Shown here piece after piece: positions 42,199-51,493 of a DNA stretch of 64,000 bases; the stretch's first letter is position 1; each line of letters starts with the position of its first letter. Source of the stretch: Natronomonas halophila (lineage in GTDB: Archaea > Halobacteriota > Halobacteria > Halobacteriales > Haloarculaceae). The notes beneath the pieces were generated by a model. It worked only from the letters and a program-made list of their open reading frames with translations. It did no database searches and had not been told where the DNA came from. The translations under genes were made by a program, and so were the position numbers. The stretch is from NCBI RefSeq assembly GCF_013391085.1, contig NZ_CP058334.1, forward strand, positions 124,001-188,000, given 5' to 3'.

Positions 42199-43662
42199 AT
42201 GGACGATGGCTCGGGGGTCGGAGCGACGCTCGCCGAACGCGTGGGCATCGACGCTCGTGCGCTGGCGGCCGCCCGCATCTATGTCGGCCTGCTGTTGTGT
42301 GTCGACCTGTTTTTGCGAGCGCGTGACCTCCGGGCGTTCTACACCGATTCCGGCGTCCTGCCGCGTAACGTCCACGCCGAACTCTATCCGACGCTCTCGC
42401 GAGTCTCGCTGCATACGCTGTCCGGGGAACTGTGGTGGCAGACGCTCCTGTTCGTCGTCGCCTTCGTGGTCGCCCTCTCGCTGGCGGTCGGCTACCGAAC
42501 ACGGCTGTCGACGGCCGTTTCGTGGGTGCTGCTGGCCTCCCTGCAGACTCGGAACTACTACGTCCTCAACGGCGGCGACAAGGTGCTGCTGGTGGTCCTC
42601 TTCATCGCCGTCTTTCTCCCGCTCGGTCGTCGCTGGTCGCTGGACGCGCGAGCAGGGCGGTCGACGTTCGATGGGGGCGACGGACAGGTGGTCGGCTTCG
42701 GGACGGCAGCCCTGCTGACACAGGTCGTCCTCATCTACGCGACCAACGCCGTCTTCAAGGTCCGAAGCGACGCCTGGATGGCCGGCGATGCCGTCCCGCG
42801 GATTTTTCAGGTCGAACGGTTCACGATTTTCCTCGGACCGTACCTGAACGAGTTCACGACGCTCCTCGTAGCCATCAACTGGCTCTGGATGGCGATGCTC
42901 GTCGCTTCGCCGCTGTTGTTGCTGACGCGGCGGTGGCTTCGCGCCGGCCTCGTCGCCCTCTATCTCGGCGCACATCTGGCGATGCGGCTGACGATGGACC
43001 TCGGCCTCTTCGCGGAGGCGATGTGGGCCGGGCTACTTGTCTTCCTGCCGCCAGTCGTCTGGGACCGCGTCGAAGCGGCCGTGATGCCGCTCGAAACGGG
43101 ACTTTCGGATTGGCTCGACGACCGCCCGCGACTCGACGAGATGCTTCGACCCGCCGGTCCCGTAGTCCCCGCGCGTTTCCGCCGAGGCGTCGCGCGAGCG
43201 CTTCCCGTCCTTACCGCGACGATTCTCGTCGTCGGCCTCCTCTGGCAGGCGGCGGCCGTCGGCGTCGTGCCGACACCCGAAAACAGCCCCGCCGAACCAA
43301 AAGACCACAGTTGGAAGCTCTTCGCGCCGAACCCGCCAGATGGCGACGGCTGGTACGTCGCCACCGGTGAACTCGCCTCCGGGACTGAGGTCGGCGTCTA
43401 CACCCACGCCGACACGAGTTTCGATCGGCCCGCCGATGTCGGCGAAACCTACCCGAACGCCCGCTGGCGCAAGTACCTCACCGACCTCCGATTCGGCAGC
43501 GACCACCGAATCGAGGCCTTCGCGGCGTACCTCTGTCGAAGCGGCGCCGAAACCCACGGCGAACGGATTACCGAGGTCGAACTCACCTTCGTCTACGAAG
43601 CCATCGAGACCGGCGACCGAACCCGACACGACCTCGGTACCTACCGCTGTCCGGGTGAATGA
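42199..43662 (+). CDS. HTTM domain multi-pass membrane protein
   Basis: A 487-residue protein with about seven to eight membrane helices matching the HTTM (horizontally transferred transmembrane) domain related to vitamin-K-dependent gamma-carboxylase. Landmarks are LAAARIYVGLLLCVDLFLRARDLRAFYTDSGVLPR, LGRRWSLDARAG and WKLFAPNPP (near residue 374), the last typical of this family. The C-terminal 120 residues form an extracytoplasmic domain. The biological role in haloarchaea is unknown. Its stop overlaps the next gene's ATG (ATGA), so both are co-expressed. Confidence 0.88.
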   Translation: MDDGSGVGATLAERVGIDARALAAARIYVGLLLCVDLFLRARDLRAFYTDSGVLPRNVHAELYPTLSRVSLHTLSGELWWQTLLFVVAFVVALSLAVGYRTRLSTAVSWVLLASLQTRNYYVLNGGDKVLLVVLFIAVFLPLGRRWSLDARAGRSTFDGGDGQVVGFGTAALLTQVVLIYATNAVFKVRSDAWMAGDAVPRIFQVERFTIFLGPYLNEFTTLLVAINWLWMAMLVASPLLLLTRRWLRAGLVALYLGAHLAMRLTMDLGLFAEAMWAGLLVFLPPVVWDRVEAAVMPLETGLSDWLDDRPRLDEMLRPAGPVVPARFRRGVARALPVLTATILVVGLLWQAAAVGVVPTPENSPAEPKDHSWKLFAPNPPDGDGWYVATGELASGTEVGVYTHADTSFDRPADVGETYPNARWRKYLTDLRFGSDHRIEAFAAYLCRSGAETHGERITEVELTFVYEAIETGDRTRHDLGTYRCPGE

Positions 43663-44495
43663 CCGACCGCCGACGAGGGATTGAAGACGGCCGCGACGAA
43701 CTGGCCGGTATGACCCAATCCGACGGCCGGGCGCCCGAGGCGCCACACGGCGTCGACCCGCTCTTCGAAGCCATCGCCGAGGAGATGGCGGCGTGGCTGG
43801 GCGACGATTCGACCGGCCACGACATCGCCCACGGCTGGCGCGTTTTTCATACCGCGATGGAGTTGGCCGACGATTACCCCCACGCCGACAGAGAGGTGCT
43901 CGGAGCGGCCGCCCTGACCCACGACATCCACCGCGCTATGGGTGCCGCGGCCGGTGAGTTCGTCCACCCCGAAGAGTCGCTGGACGAGGTCGAAGCCGTC
44001 CTCGCGGCCGTCGACTTCCCGCCCGAGAAGCGCGATGCCGTCCTCCACTGTGTCGCGCTCCACGAGGAGTACGAATTCCGCGAGGACGACCAAGGGGAGG
44101 CCTCGGAAGGTGCGAGTAGCGCGGAACGGAGTTCCGCGGACCGTTCGAGCGGGCGGGGCCCGCGAGAAGACGGGGAGGGTTGGCGACCCGCGAGCAGGGA
44201 TGACAGGCGGGACGGCGACCGTATCGAGGTCGACCTCCTGCGGGATGCCGACAACCTCGATGCGATGGGGGCGGTCGGCGTCGCGCGCTGTTTCGTCTAC
44301 ACCGGCGCCCACGACCGGCCGATGTGGACGCCCGACTCCGACGAACCATCGGCTATCGACCATTTCCATGAGAAACTGCTGAACCTGAACGACGAGATGC
44401 ACACCGACGCCGCCCGCGAAGTCGCGGAATCCCGCCACGACTTTCTGGAGACGTTCCTCGAACGATTCGAGGACGAGTGGTACGGTCGGGCGTAG
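43659..44495 (+). CDS. HD-domain phosphohydrolase with an in-frame palindromic insert
   Basis: A 278-residue HD-superfamily protein. HD motifs are GHDIAHGWRV near residue 50-59, LTHDIHRA near 88 and LLRDADNLDAMGAVG near 192, followed by a helical C-terminus. Such enzymes hydrolyse nucleotides or other phosphoesters. Residues about 146-187 (bases 44100-44220) interrupt the domain with a Ser/Arg/Gly/Asp-rich, non-conserved stretch encoded by palindromic DNA. The first ATG overlaps the HTTM stop; an internal start at 43710 is also possible. Confidence 0.82.
   Translation: MTDRRRGIEDGRDELAGMTQSDGRAPEAPHGVDPLFEAIAEEMAAWLGDDSTGHDIAHGWRVFHTAMELADDYPHADREVLGAAALTHDIHRAMGAAAGEFVHPEESLDEVEAVLAAVDFPPEKRDAVLHCVALHEEYEFREDDQGEASEGASSAERSSADRSSGRGPREDGEGWRPASRDDRRDGDRIEVDLLRDADNLDAMGAVGVARCFVYTGAHDRPMWTPDSDEPSAIDHFHEKLLNLNDEMHTDAAREVAESRHDFLETFLERFEDEWYGRA
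44100..44215. repeat. Palindromic low-complexity insert inside the HD gene
   Basis: The stretch holds CGCGGAAC-GGA-GTTCCGCG (44120-44138) and GCGGGC-GGG-GCCCGC (44149-44163), two perfect hairpins separated by 10 bp, then weaker GC repeats. It stays in frame and adds about 40 residues to the HD protein without a stop. This resembles selfish palindromic elements that insert in coding DNA. Confidence 0.5.
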
Positions 44496-44569
44496 TTTCC
44501 GCCTCGTGACCACCGGACGATTTCCGCCCGTAGCGCGGCCCTTAAGAAGCGTGCGACGAATCGATACGT

Positions 44570-44953
44570 ATGGAACTGGAAACCATGCGGCCGAATCCCG
44601 TCTGGGATGCGGACTCCTACGAGGACGCCGTCGACACCTTCGAGGCTATCGCCGACGATATCGTCGTGAAGGTCTGGGGCGGCGACTGGTGTAAGGACTG
44701 CCGCTCGCAGTTGCCCGACTTCGGCGCCGCACTCGATGCGGCCGGCGTCGACAACGTCGAACACTACCCCGTCGAGAAGGAAGACGACGGCTCGAAGACC
44801 GGCCCGAAAGTTGATGAGTACGGCATCGAGTTGATTCCGACAGTCGTCGTCGAAAATGCTGACACTGGCGAGGAACTCGCACGGTTCGTCGAGGAAGAGG
44901 ACGCCCCCATCGCCGTCTACCTCGCCGAACAACTCGAAACCCGCACCGTATAA
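44570..44953 (+). CDS. Thioredoxin-family protein
   Basis: A 127-residue thioredoxin-fold protein with the active site WCKDC (C41, C44) and the cis-proline loop ELIPTVVV near residue 83-90. The extra Cys and Lys in WCKDC differ from WCGPC of classical thioredoxin and recall Trx/BcpB-type disulfide reductases. A CTTAAGAAG box lies about 27 bp before the ATG. Thioredoxin reductase at 53.4 kb is a possible reductant, by inference. Confidence 0.88.
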   Translation: MELETMRPNPVWDADSYEDAVDTFEAIADDIVVKVWGGDWCKDCRSQLPDFGAALDAAGVDNVEHYPVEKEDDGSKTGPKVDEYGIELIPTVVVENADTGEELARFVEEEDAPIAVYLAEQLETRTV

Positions 44954-44995
44954 GAACCCCTCCGAAGTAATTCCTCGACAACGGGAGTGAAAACT

Positions 44996-45790
44996 ATGAC
45001 GGACAGCGACAAGCCAACCATCTCGCGTCGACGGGTACTCGCCTCCGCTGGCGCGAGCGTCGCGGCTCTCGGGTCGATACCCGTCATCCATCAGGGCTCG
45101 GAGCTAACGAGCCCGGAAATCGTCGGCCACCGTGGCGTCGCTGGCCTTGAAGCCCCCAACACTATCGCCAGCATCCAACTGGCCGAACAACTCGGCGCCG
45201 ACGGCGTCGCCCTCGACGTCCGACGGACCGCCGACGGGACGCTCGTGCTCTTTCACGACCCCGTCCTCGATATCTCGACGAACGCCAGCGGCCGCATCGA
45301 AACCACGACGGCCGAGGAACTGGCCGACGTGCGCGTCGACGGCGAGCCGATTCCGACGGTGCGGGAGGCCTTGCGCGTTATCGAAGACACGGAGATGTCG
45401 CTGTATCTGGAACTGAAGAAGGCCGGGTACACCGACCAGACGCTCGCACTCATCGAGGAGTTCAGCCTCGAATCCCGAACGACGCTGACCTCCTTTTTGA
45501 CCGGCGCGCTGGCCGGGCTCGATACGGCACCGGTCGAGACCGGATTTCTCGGAAGCGCGCCGCATCCGGACCTCTTCGGGGACGCCCGGAAAACCGGCAG
45601 TTCCCTCGTGTTGAGCCACTACGTGCCCTACGGACTGGAATGGTTCGTCGAGGAGGCCAACCGCTGGGACCTGACGCCCGGCATCTGGGAGTTAGCCTCG
45701 ACGGAGACCCACATCGAGGATTCCCTTTCCTACGACATCGGCGTGCTGATGACCAACCGCCCGGATATCGCGCTGGAGAAGGTGCGGTAG
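44996..45790 (+). CDS. Tat-exported GDPD-like protein lacking metal ligands
   Basis: A 264-residue glycerophosphodiester phosphodiesterase-fold protein with a Tat signal (SRRRVLAS) but no lipobox. The catalytic histidines (H45 in GHRG and H87 in FHDP), D74 and E139 of LYLELKK are present. However, the Glu of the usual PENT motif is replaced (EAPNT, P54) and the Glu of IELDV is Ala (A72 in VALDV). Two metal ligands expected in GlpQ-type enzymes are therefore missing, so activity may be altered or lost. The ATG at 44996 is preferred over a GTG at 44987 because CGGGAG precedes it. Confidence 0.85.
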   Translation: MTDSDKPTISRRRVLASAGASVAALGSIPVIHQGSELTSPEIVGHRGVAGLEAPNTIASIQLAEQLGADGVALDVRRTADGTLVLFHDPVLDISTNASGRIETTTAEELADVRVDGEPIPTVREALRVIEDTEMSLYLELKKAGYTDQTLALIEEFSLESRTTLTSFLTGALAGLDTAPVETGFLGSAPHPDLFGDARKTGSSLVLSHYVPYGLEWFVEEANRWDLTPGIWELASTETHIEDSLSYDIGVLMTNRPDIALEKVR

Positions 45791-45800
45791 CGGGCCCGCG

Positions 45801-47909
45801 CTACAGGTCGGATCTCGCCCACGCCAGCGCCTCCGACAGGTCGTGTTTCGGTGGCGAGCAGGTAAAGTTCCGACACGCATAGACCGTCGGCCGGTCGTCG
45901 CGGGCCTCGCGGTTCGCCCAGATGGGCGGCACGTCATCGAAACCGAGTTCCTCAGTCCATTCCTCGACGCCCTCCTCGGTCGGCGGCCGGACGCTGATGA
46001 ACCGCGACGGGAGATACGTCGCGGCGAGTTCGTCACGCCACTCGTTGGGCAGGCCGTCGGCGGCGACGGTCAACTCCAGCGCGCCGACCGCCCGGTCGTC
46101 GGCCGCAAGCACCAGCGCGGCGTGAGCCAGCGGGCTGGATTCGATTTTCGACGCGTGGGTTTCGAGGACCGATTCGGCCACCTCGGCGAAGCCCTCCTCG
46201 GGTGCAACGTGGGCCAGTGCCTCAAGCAGTTGTGCGGCCACGCCCGTGCTGGAGGGCGTCGAGGTGTCGGTCAATTCCTGCGGCCGAGCGACGAGCGACT
46301 CGCCGCCGGTCGGCGTGAAGTAGAGCGTTGCTTCCTCCTCGTCGTAGAAGGCATCCCGAATGACACGGCCGAGTTCGAGCGCGAACTCGAGGTACTCGCG
46401 GTCGCCCGTCGCCTGATACGTATCCAGCGCGCCGCGGCCGAGGAAGGCGTAGTCTTCGAGGTAACCCTCGATACCTACGTCACTATCCTTGAACCGCCGG
46501 TTGAGTCGCCTCTCGTCGGCGTCCCAGAGGTGCTCCCGGCAGAAGTCGACGGCCTCCTCGGCTGCTGCGGCGTATTCAGGGTCGAGCGTGATGGCGCCCT
46601 CGGCGAAGGCCGAGACCATGAGGCCGTTCCACCCGGCGAGAATTTTCTCGTCGCGGGGCGGTCGGGGGCGTTCCTCGCGGGCCTCGAAGACCTGTCGTTT
46701 CGCGCGTTCGATGCGTTCTTCGACGTCGTCGACGGCCATGTCGTATTTCGCGGCGAGTTCGTGCGGCGTCGCCGATTCGTTGAGGACCGTCTGTCCGTTC
46801 TCGAAGTTGCCGGCCTCGTGGACGCCGTAGCGGCCACAGAACAACTCGGCGTCCCGTTCGTCGTCGACGGCTTCGTGGACCTCGTCGGGCGTCCAGACGT
46901 AGAAGGCGCCTTCCTCGCGTTCGCCGGCTTCGTCCTCGCTTTCGGCGTCGAGCGTCGAGTAGAAGCCGCCGTCAGGATGAGTCATATCTCGCTCGACGAA
47001 GGCGAACGTCTCGCGGGTCACGTCGGCGTAGCGCTCGTCGCCGGTCAACTGGTAGCCGGCCATGAACGCTCGCGGGAGTTCCGCGTTGTCGTAGAGCATC
47101 TTCTCGAAGTGCGGGACTGTCCAGTTGCGGTCGACGCAGTAGCGGTGGAAGCCGCCACCGGCGTGGTCGTAGAGGCCGCCCGAAGCCATCGCGTCCAGCG
47201 CCTCGATGGCAACGTCGCGGTACTCCTCGCGGCCGGTCCGGTCGTAGGCCCGCAGGAGGATGTGGACCCGGCCGGGCTGGGGGAACTTCTGGCCGCGGCC
47301 CCAGCCGCCGTTGTCGCGGTCGGCCTGCTGGACGGCAGTGCTGGCCGCGGCGTCGACGAACTGGTCGTCGGGCGCCTCGCCGGGCTGGTCGGGCGTGTCT
47401 TCGAGCCGCCCCTCGACGGCATCAGTCCATTGCTGGGCGCGCTCTTCGAGACTTTCGCGGCCCTCCGGGTCCTCCCAGGAGGCGGCGACGTCGTCGAGAA
47501 CCTGCCCGAAGGCGGGCATATTCTGTTTCGGTTCCGGCGGATAGTAGGTGCCCACCTGGAAGGGCTTGCCGTCGGGCGTGAGCCACACCGAGAGGGGCCA
47601 GCCGCCGCTTCCGGTGACCAGTTGGCAGACAGTCATGTAGACGCTGTCGACGTCGGGGCGCTCCTCGCGGTCGACCTTGACCGGGACGAAGTTCTCGTTG
47701 AGTTTCTCGGCGATGTCGGGGTCGGTGAAGCTCTCGTCTTCCATCACGTGACACCAGTGGCAGGCGGCGTAGCCGATAGAAAGGAAGATGGGCACGTCCC
47801 GCTCTTCGGCGAGTTCGCGGGCTTCCTCGTCCCACGGCTGCCACGCGACGGGATTGTCGGCGTGTTGCTGGAGGTACGGCGAAGCGGCCTCGTCGAGGCG
47901 GTTTTCCAT
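45801..47909 (-). CDS. Thioredoxin-domain protein of the YyaL/DUF255 (SSP411) family
   Basis: A 702-residue protein with an N-terminal thioredoxin-like domain (about 1-170) holding C50 and C53 in ACHWCHVM and the N-terminal family signature SPYLQQHADNPVAW. The remainder is an (alpha/alpha)6-type barrel with GGLYDHAGGGFHRYCVD near residue 240 and EDYAFLGRGALDTYQ near 480. It resembles spermatogenesis-associated protein 20. Biochemical activity is unknown; a redox or sugar-linked role is inferred from the two domains. Confidence 0.9.
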   Translation of the reverse strand: MENRLDEAASPYLQQHADNPVAWQPWDEEARELAEERDVPIFLSIGYAACHWCHVMEDESFTDPDIAEKLNENFVPVKVDREERPDVDSVYMTVCQLVTGSGGWPLSVWLTPDGKPFQVGTYYPPEPKQNMPAFGQVLDDVAASWEDPEGRESLEERAQQWTDAVEGRLEDTPDQPGEAPDDQFVDAAASTAVQQADRDNGGWGRGQKFPQPGRVHILLRAYDRTGREEYRDVAIEALDAMASGGLYDHAGGGFHRYCVDRNWTVPHFEKMLYDNAELPRAFMAGYQLTGDERYADVTRETFAFVERDMTHPDGGFYSTLDAESEDEAGEREEGAFYVWTPDEVHEAVDDERDAELFCGRYGVHEAGNFENGQTVLNESATPHELAAKYDMAVDDVEERIERAKRQVFEAREERPRPPRDEKILAGWNGLMVSAFAEGAITLDPEYAAAAEEAVDFCREHLWDADERRLNRRFKDSDVGIEGYLEDYAFLGRGALDTYQATGDREYLEFALELGRVIRDAFYDEEEATLYFTPTGGESLVARPQELTDTSTPSSTGVAAQLLEALAHVAPEEGFAEVAESVLETHASKIESSPLAHAALVLAADDRAVGALELTVAADGLPNEWRDELAATYLPSRFISVRPPTEEGVEEWTEELGFDDVPPIWANREARDDRPTVYACRNFTCSPPKHDLSEALAWARSDL

Positions 47910-47970
47910 ATCGGTGCTACGGGCCGACCGTTACTAAACGCGGTGGGTCCGGCCAGCCCTGCTTTCGGGC

Positions 47971-48990
47971 TTACACCGGCCTGTTCTCGTCCGTGCCGAA
48001 CTCCCGGCGGTAGACGTCGAGGACCGCCCGGAGCGAACTGATGACGACGGGGCCGATGAAGACGCCCATAAAGCCGAAGACGTAGACGCCGCCGAGGACG
48101 CCCAGAATGATGACCGCGGGGTTGAGCCGGGTTTCGGTGTACCGTTCGACGGCGATTGGCCGGAGGTAATCGTCGGTCAGGCCGACGACGATGGTTCCGT
48201 AGACGAAGAGGAAAGTGCCCGCGACGGGCTGGTTCGTGACGAGGAGGTACACCGCCGCCGGTCCCCACACCAGAAACGAGCCGATAATCGGCAGCACGGC
48301 GAGAAACACCATCACGACGGTCCAGAAGACGGCGTTCGGGATACCGACGGCGACCAGCCCGAAACCGGCGACGATGCCCTGAATGACGGCGACGAGGACA
48401 TGGCTCACCAGCACCGCGTGGACGATGTCCTCGAACTCCGCGTACAGTTCCGTCTCGACGTGTGCCGGCAGGGGCATCGTCGCCCGGAGCCACGCGGCGA
48501 GGCGGTCGGCGTCCTTGAGCAGATAATACAGCAGAAACATCGTCAGGCCGAGGCCGATGACGATGTGCGTGACCGTTCCGAAAATCCCGAGGACGCCGTC
48601 GACAGCGCCGAACTGAATATCGCGGGCGACCGTCCGAAGCGTCTCCGCGAGGTCGACGTCGACGCCGGTCAGTTCCTCGACGCGCGCATCGAGTTGCGTG
48701 AAGCTGATTTCGCCGCGACGCACCCGTCCGAGAAGCGACGTGATGCTCCGGACCGTCGTCCGCAAGACGAACAGGACTGGAAGCACGACGACGACCGTCG
48801 CGCCGACAACGAGCGTCGTCGACGCGATTTCCGGGGAGACGTGTTCGGTAAGTCGGTCGTAGAGCGGTTTGAGCGGGTAGAACAGCAGTATCGCGAGGAA
48901 GACGAAATCCTGGAACGGCGAGACCAAAAGCACCGTAATCGCAAGCAGCAGGGCGACGAGTCCGAGCAGGACTGCTCGCGTCCGGTCCAT
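47971..48990 (-). CDS. AI-2E family (PerM-like) transporter
   Basis: A 339-residue membrane protein with about seven hydrophobic helices, starting with a helix pair (AVLLGLVALLLAITVLLVSPF, FVFLAILLFYPLKPLYDRL) typical of the AI-2E/PerM family. A central loop (SLLGRVRRGEISFTQLDARVEEL) precedes the PAAVYLL-type helices and LNPAVIILGVLGGVYVFGFMGVFIGPVV near the end. Family members export small molecules or ions; the substrate here is unknown. It lies 61 bp upstream of the DUF255 gene, on the same strand. Confidence 0.88.
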   Translation of the reverse strand: MDRTRAVLLGLVALLLAITVLLVSPFQDFVFLAILLFYPLKPLYDRLTEHVSPEIASTTLVVGATVVVVLPVLFVLRTTVRSITSLLGRVRRGEISFTQLDARVEELTGVDVDLAETLRTVARDIQFGAVDGVLGIFGTVTHIVIGLGLTMFLLYYLLKDADRLAAWLRATMPLPAHVETELYAEFEDIVHAVLVSHVLVAVIQGIVAGFGLVAVGIPNAVFWTVVMVFLAVLPIIGSFLVWGPAAVYLLVTNQPVAGTFLFVYGTIVVGLTDDYLRPIAVERYTETRLNPAVIILGVLGGVYVFGFMGVFIGPVVISSLRAVLDVYRREFGTDENRPV

Positions 48991-49109
48991 TGTTGGTGGT
49001 AGATGCCGGCTATCCCCTAAAAGGGTTGGTGAGCGAGGGGTGTCGCGTGAGGTTCCGGCCCCGCCGCGTGATAGCGGGTTATTTGAGTCGCCGGACAGAC
49101 GGGACGAAC

Positions 49110-49892
49110 ATGAAGCTCTCCCGCAGGGACGCGCTGCGTGCCGGTGGCGGCTTGCTCGCCGCGGCCGGCCTCGCCGGCTGTATCGAACAGCGTGTGACGC
49201 GCCGCGAAACGCGACTGGAGTCGAGCACGAACTGGGCGCTGAACCCCTCGGTCGAACGGTCGCTCGACGCCGAGGCCTTCGCGACCTACACCGACGACAT
49301 GGCCGACCGCTACGGCGACAGCGGCGTCTGGGGACTGGAGGCCGAACAGCCCGACGACCTCGAAACGGCCTACGTCCAGCGGATGGTCGTCTCCCGGGAG
49401 ACCCCCGGCCAGCCCGGCGGCACCGAATCCAGCCTCGACCCCGATGAGGTCGACCCCGACGCGCCGCTGCTCATCGTCGATGCCAGCGTCGCCGTCTACG
49501 CGGTCGGACAGAACCGCTATCGTTACTGGCTGTGGGCGGCCGCCGACGGCGGCGACGACCGACTCGTCCGGGACGTCTCCCTCTCGACCATCTCGACCAG
49601 CATCTCGCTTCGGGACGGCACCCTCACTGACGCCGCGACGGTTTCACAATCCGACGATGAAGGCGAGGTCACACTGGGCTCGCCGCCGTCGGGCCGGTTC
49701 CCGCTCAAGGAGACCACGAGCGCCATCGAGACCAACAGCGAGCGCCGCGAAGGCGGCTTCTACGACATCGAGTGGAGCGGCAGCGTCGACGGCGTTCAGT
49801 CGGTAAACGGCGTCTGCGAGGAGGAACGGCAGGGCGACCACGACTTCTTCTGGTCGGTCGGCGGCGGTTACACGCTCGAAGAACGCGTGTAG
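49110..49892 (+). CDS. Tat lipoprotein, unknown function
   Basis: A 260-residue surface lipoprotein. The start KLSRRDALRAGGG is a Tat signal and GLAGC a lipobox, with the Cys near residue 23. The rest is mixed alpha/beta: TNWALNPSVERSLDAEAFATYTDDMADRYGDSGVW, PDAPLLIVDASVAVYAVGQNRYRYWLWAAADGGDDRLVRDVSLST. No family recognised. A GTTATTTGA box is centred about 28 bp before the ATG at 49110, which settles the start; a longer reading frame begins upstream. Confidence 0.78.
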   Translation: MKLSRRDALRAGGGLLAAAGLAGCIEQRVTRRETRLESSTNWALNPSVERSLDAEAFATYTDDMADRYGDSGVWGLEAEQPDDLETAYVQRMVVSRETPGQPGGTESSLDPDEVDPDAPLLIVDASVAVYAVGQNRYRYWLWAAADGGDDRLVRDVSLSTISTSISLRDGTLTDAATVSQSDDEGEVTLGSPPSGRFPLKETTSAIETNSERREGGFYDIEWSGSVDGVQSVNGVCEEERQGDHDFFWSVGGGYTLEERV

Positions 49893-49964
49893 AACACACG
49901 TTCTTGCACAGATTCGTTCGCGAGAACAGCAACGTTTACACTTCTATGCGTGTCGGATACGCGT

Positions 49965-51260
49965 ATGACCGAGACCGTGCTGCTCGTCGGTGGCGGCGGC
50001 CGCGAACACGCCATCGCCCGCGCCGTCGACGATTCGGCCGACGCGGAACTGTACGCCTGTGCCTCGAACCGGAACCCCGGCATCGCCTCGCTCGCCGAGG
50101 GCTTTTCCGAAATCGACGAGACGGACGCCGACGCCATCGTCGAGTACGCCGAGGACGTCGGGGCGACGCTGGCGGCTATCGGCCCGGAATCCGCGCTGAA
50201 CGCCGGCGTCGCCGACGCGCTGGACGCGGTGGGTGTCTACGCCTTCGGCCCCCAAGAGGCAGAGGCCAGAATCGAGACGGACAAGGCCTTCCAGCGGGAA
50301 TTCATGGCCGACCACGACGTTCCGGGGTGTCCCGACTTCGCCACCTTCGAGGACCCCGAGAAGGCCGCTGATTACATCCGCGAGTACGACGGCGACCTCG
50401 CTATCAAGCCCCGCGGCCTCACCGGCGGCAAGGGCGTCCGCGTCATCGGCGACCAGATTACGGAAGAGGAGGGCATCGAGTACGTCCTCGAGAGCGACTA
50501 CGAGGAGTTCGTCCTCGAAGAGCGCCTCGTCGGCGAGGAGTTCACGATTCAGGCCTTCGTCGCCGACGGCCAGTATCGCGTCACCCCCGCCGTACAGGAC
50601 CACAAGCGCGCCTACGAGGGTGACGAGGGGCCGAACACCGGCGGTATGGGCTCGTATAGCGACGCCACCTTCGAGTTGCCGTTCATGACGGAAGCCGACT
50701 ACACCGAATCCGTCGAAGTCATCGACGCCGTCGTCGAGGCCATGCCGGACTACAAGGGCATCCTCTACGGCCAGTTCATGTTGACCGCCGAGGGCCCGAA
50801 GGTCGTGGAGTTCAATGCCCGCTTCGGCGACCCCGAGGCGATGAACACCTTGCCCGTGCTGGATACCGACTTCATCTCCATCCTGCAGGCCGCCCGCGAC
50901 GGCGAGGAGTTGCCCGAACTCACCTTCTCGAATCAGGCGACGGTCTGCAAGTACGCCGTCCCCGACGGCTACCCGACCGACCCCGAAGCCGGCGCGAAGG
51001 TCAAAATCGACGCGGAGTCGGCCGGCGACGCGCTGCTGTTCTACGCCAGCGTCGACGCCCGCGAGGACGGCATCTACACGACCACCTCCCGCTCCTTCGC
51101 CGTCGTCGGCCTCGCCGACACGATTACGGGTGCCGAGGCCATCGCCGAGGAAGCCCTCGGGAAGGCCGGCGAGGAAGGCCTACGCGTGCGCCACGACATC
51201 GGCAAGGCCGACCTACTCCAGCAGCGCATCGACCACATGAACGAACTCCGCGGCGAGTAA
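49965..51260 (+). CDS. purD: Phosphoribosylamine-glycine ligase PurD (GAR synthetase)
   Basis: A 431-residue ATP-grasp enzyme that joins glycine to phosphoribosylamine in purine synthesis. The N-terminal VLLVGGGGREHAIARAV, the ATP-binding AIKPRGLTGGKGVRV near 143-157, the VLEERLVGEEFTIQAFVADG segment near 180 and NARFGDPEAMNTLP near 285 are all typical. The ATG at 49965 is chosen because GTTTACA lies about 28 bp upstream; a GTG at 49950 is the alternative. It overlaps nothing; the small gene at 51333 converges on it. Confidence 0.95.
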   Translation: MTETVLLVGGGGREHAIARAVDDSADAELYACASNRNPGIASLAEGFSEIDETDADAIVEYAEDVGATLAAIGPESALNAGVADALDAVGVYAFGPQEAEARIETDKAFQREFMADHDVPGCPDFATFEDPEKAADYIREYDGDLAIKPRGLTGGKGVRVIGDQITEEEGIEYVLESDYEEFVLEERLVGEEFTIQAFVADGQYRVTPAVQDHKRAYEGDEGPNTGGMGSYSDATFELPFMTEADYTESVEVIDAVVEAMPDYKGILYGQFMLTAEGPKVVEFNARFGDPEAMNTLPVLDTDFISILQAARDGEELPELTFSNQATVCKYAVPDGYPTDPEAGAKVKIDAESAGDALLFYASVDAREDGIYTTTSRSFAVVGLADTITGAEAIAEEALGKAGEEGLRVRHDIGKADLLQQRIDHMNELRGE

Positions 51261-51332
51261 CTCGGGCGTCAGCGTCTTTCTGATGCGCCAGTCCGCCGAA
51301 GATAGGCGGTGACGGCGTTTGATTGCTACGTC

Positions 51333-51455
51333 TCAGTCGTCTTTTTCGGCGTCATCCTCGGGAAGAAGGTCGGTAGCATCCCGCTCGTATCGTGGTTTTT
51401 GGAGATACTGCTGAATCCGTTCTTGATCCGCCGATGTCAGTCTTGACTTGCTCAC
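51333..51455 (-). CDS. 40-residue haloarchaeal microprotein
   Basis: Starting with GTG at 51455, a 40-residue reading frame gives a basic, helical N-terminal part (KSRLTSADQERIQQYLQKPRYERDA) and an acidic end (DLLPEDDAEKDD). Its composition and the TSADQERIQQYL helix look like a real haloarchaeal small protein, and short proteins of this shape are common there. No Met start is available in the frame. A 12-bp palindrome TTGGTATACCAA lies about 40 bp upstream. Function unknown. Confidence 0.55.
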   Translation of the reverse strand: MSKSRLTSADQERIQQYLQKPRYERDATDLLPEDDAEKDD

Positions 51456-51493
51456 GGATGCGTTGGACGGCCGCTCACAATAGACGTTAATGC

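Noticed and set aside
45843-48041. 732-residue open frame opposite the DUF255 gene
   Set aside because: Antisense shadow; low-complexity Val/Gly/Leu sequence with no domain.
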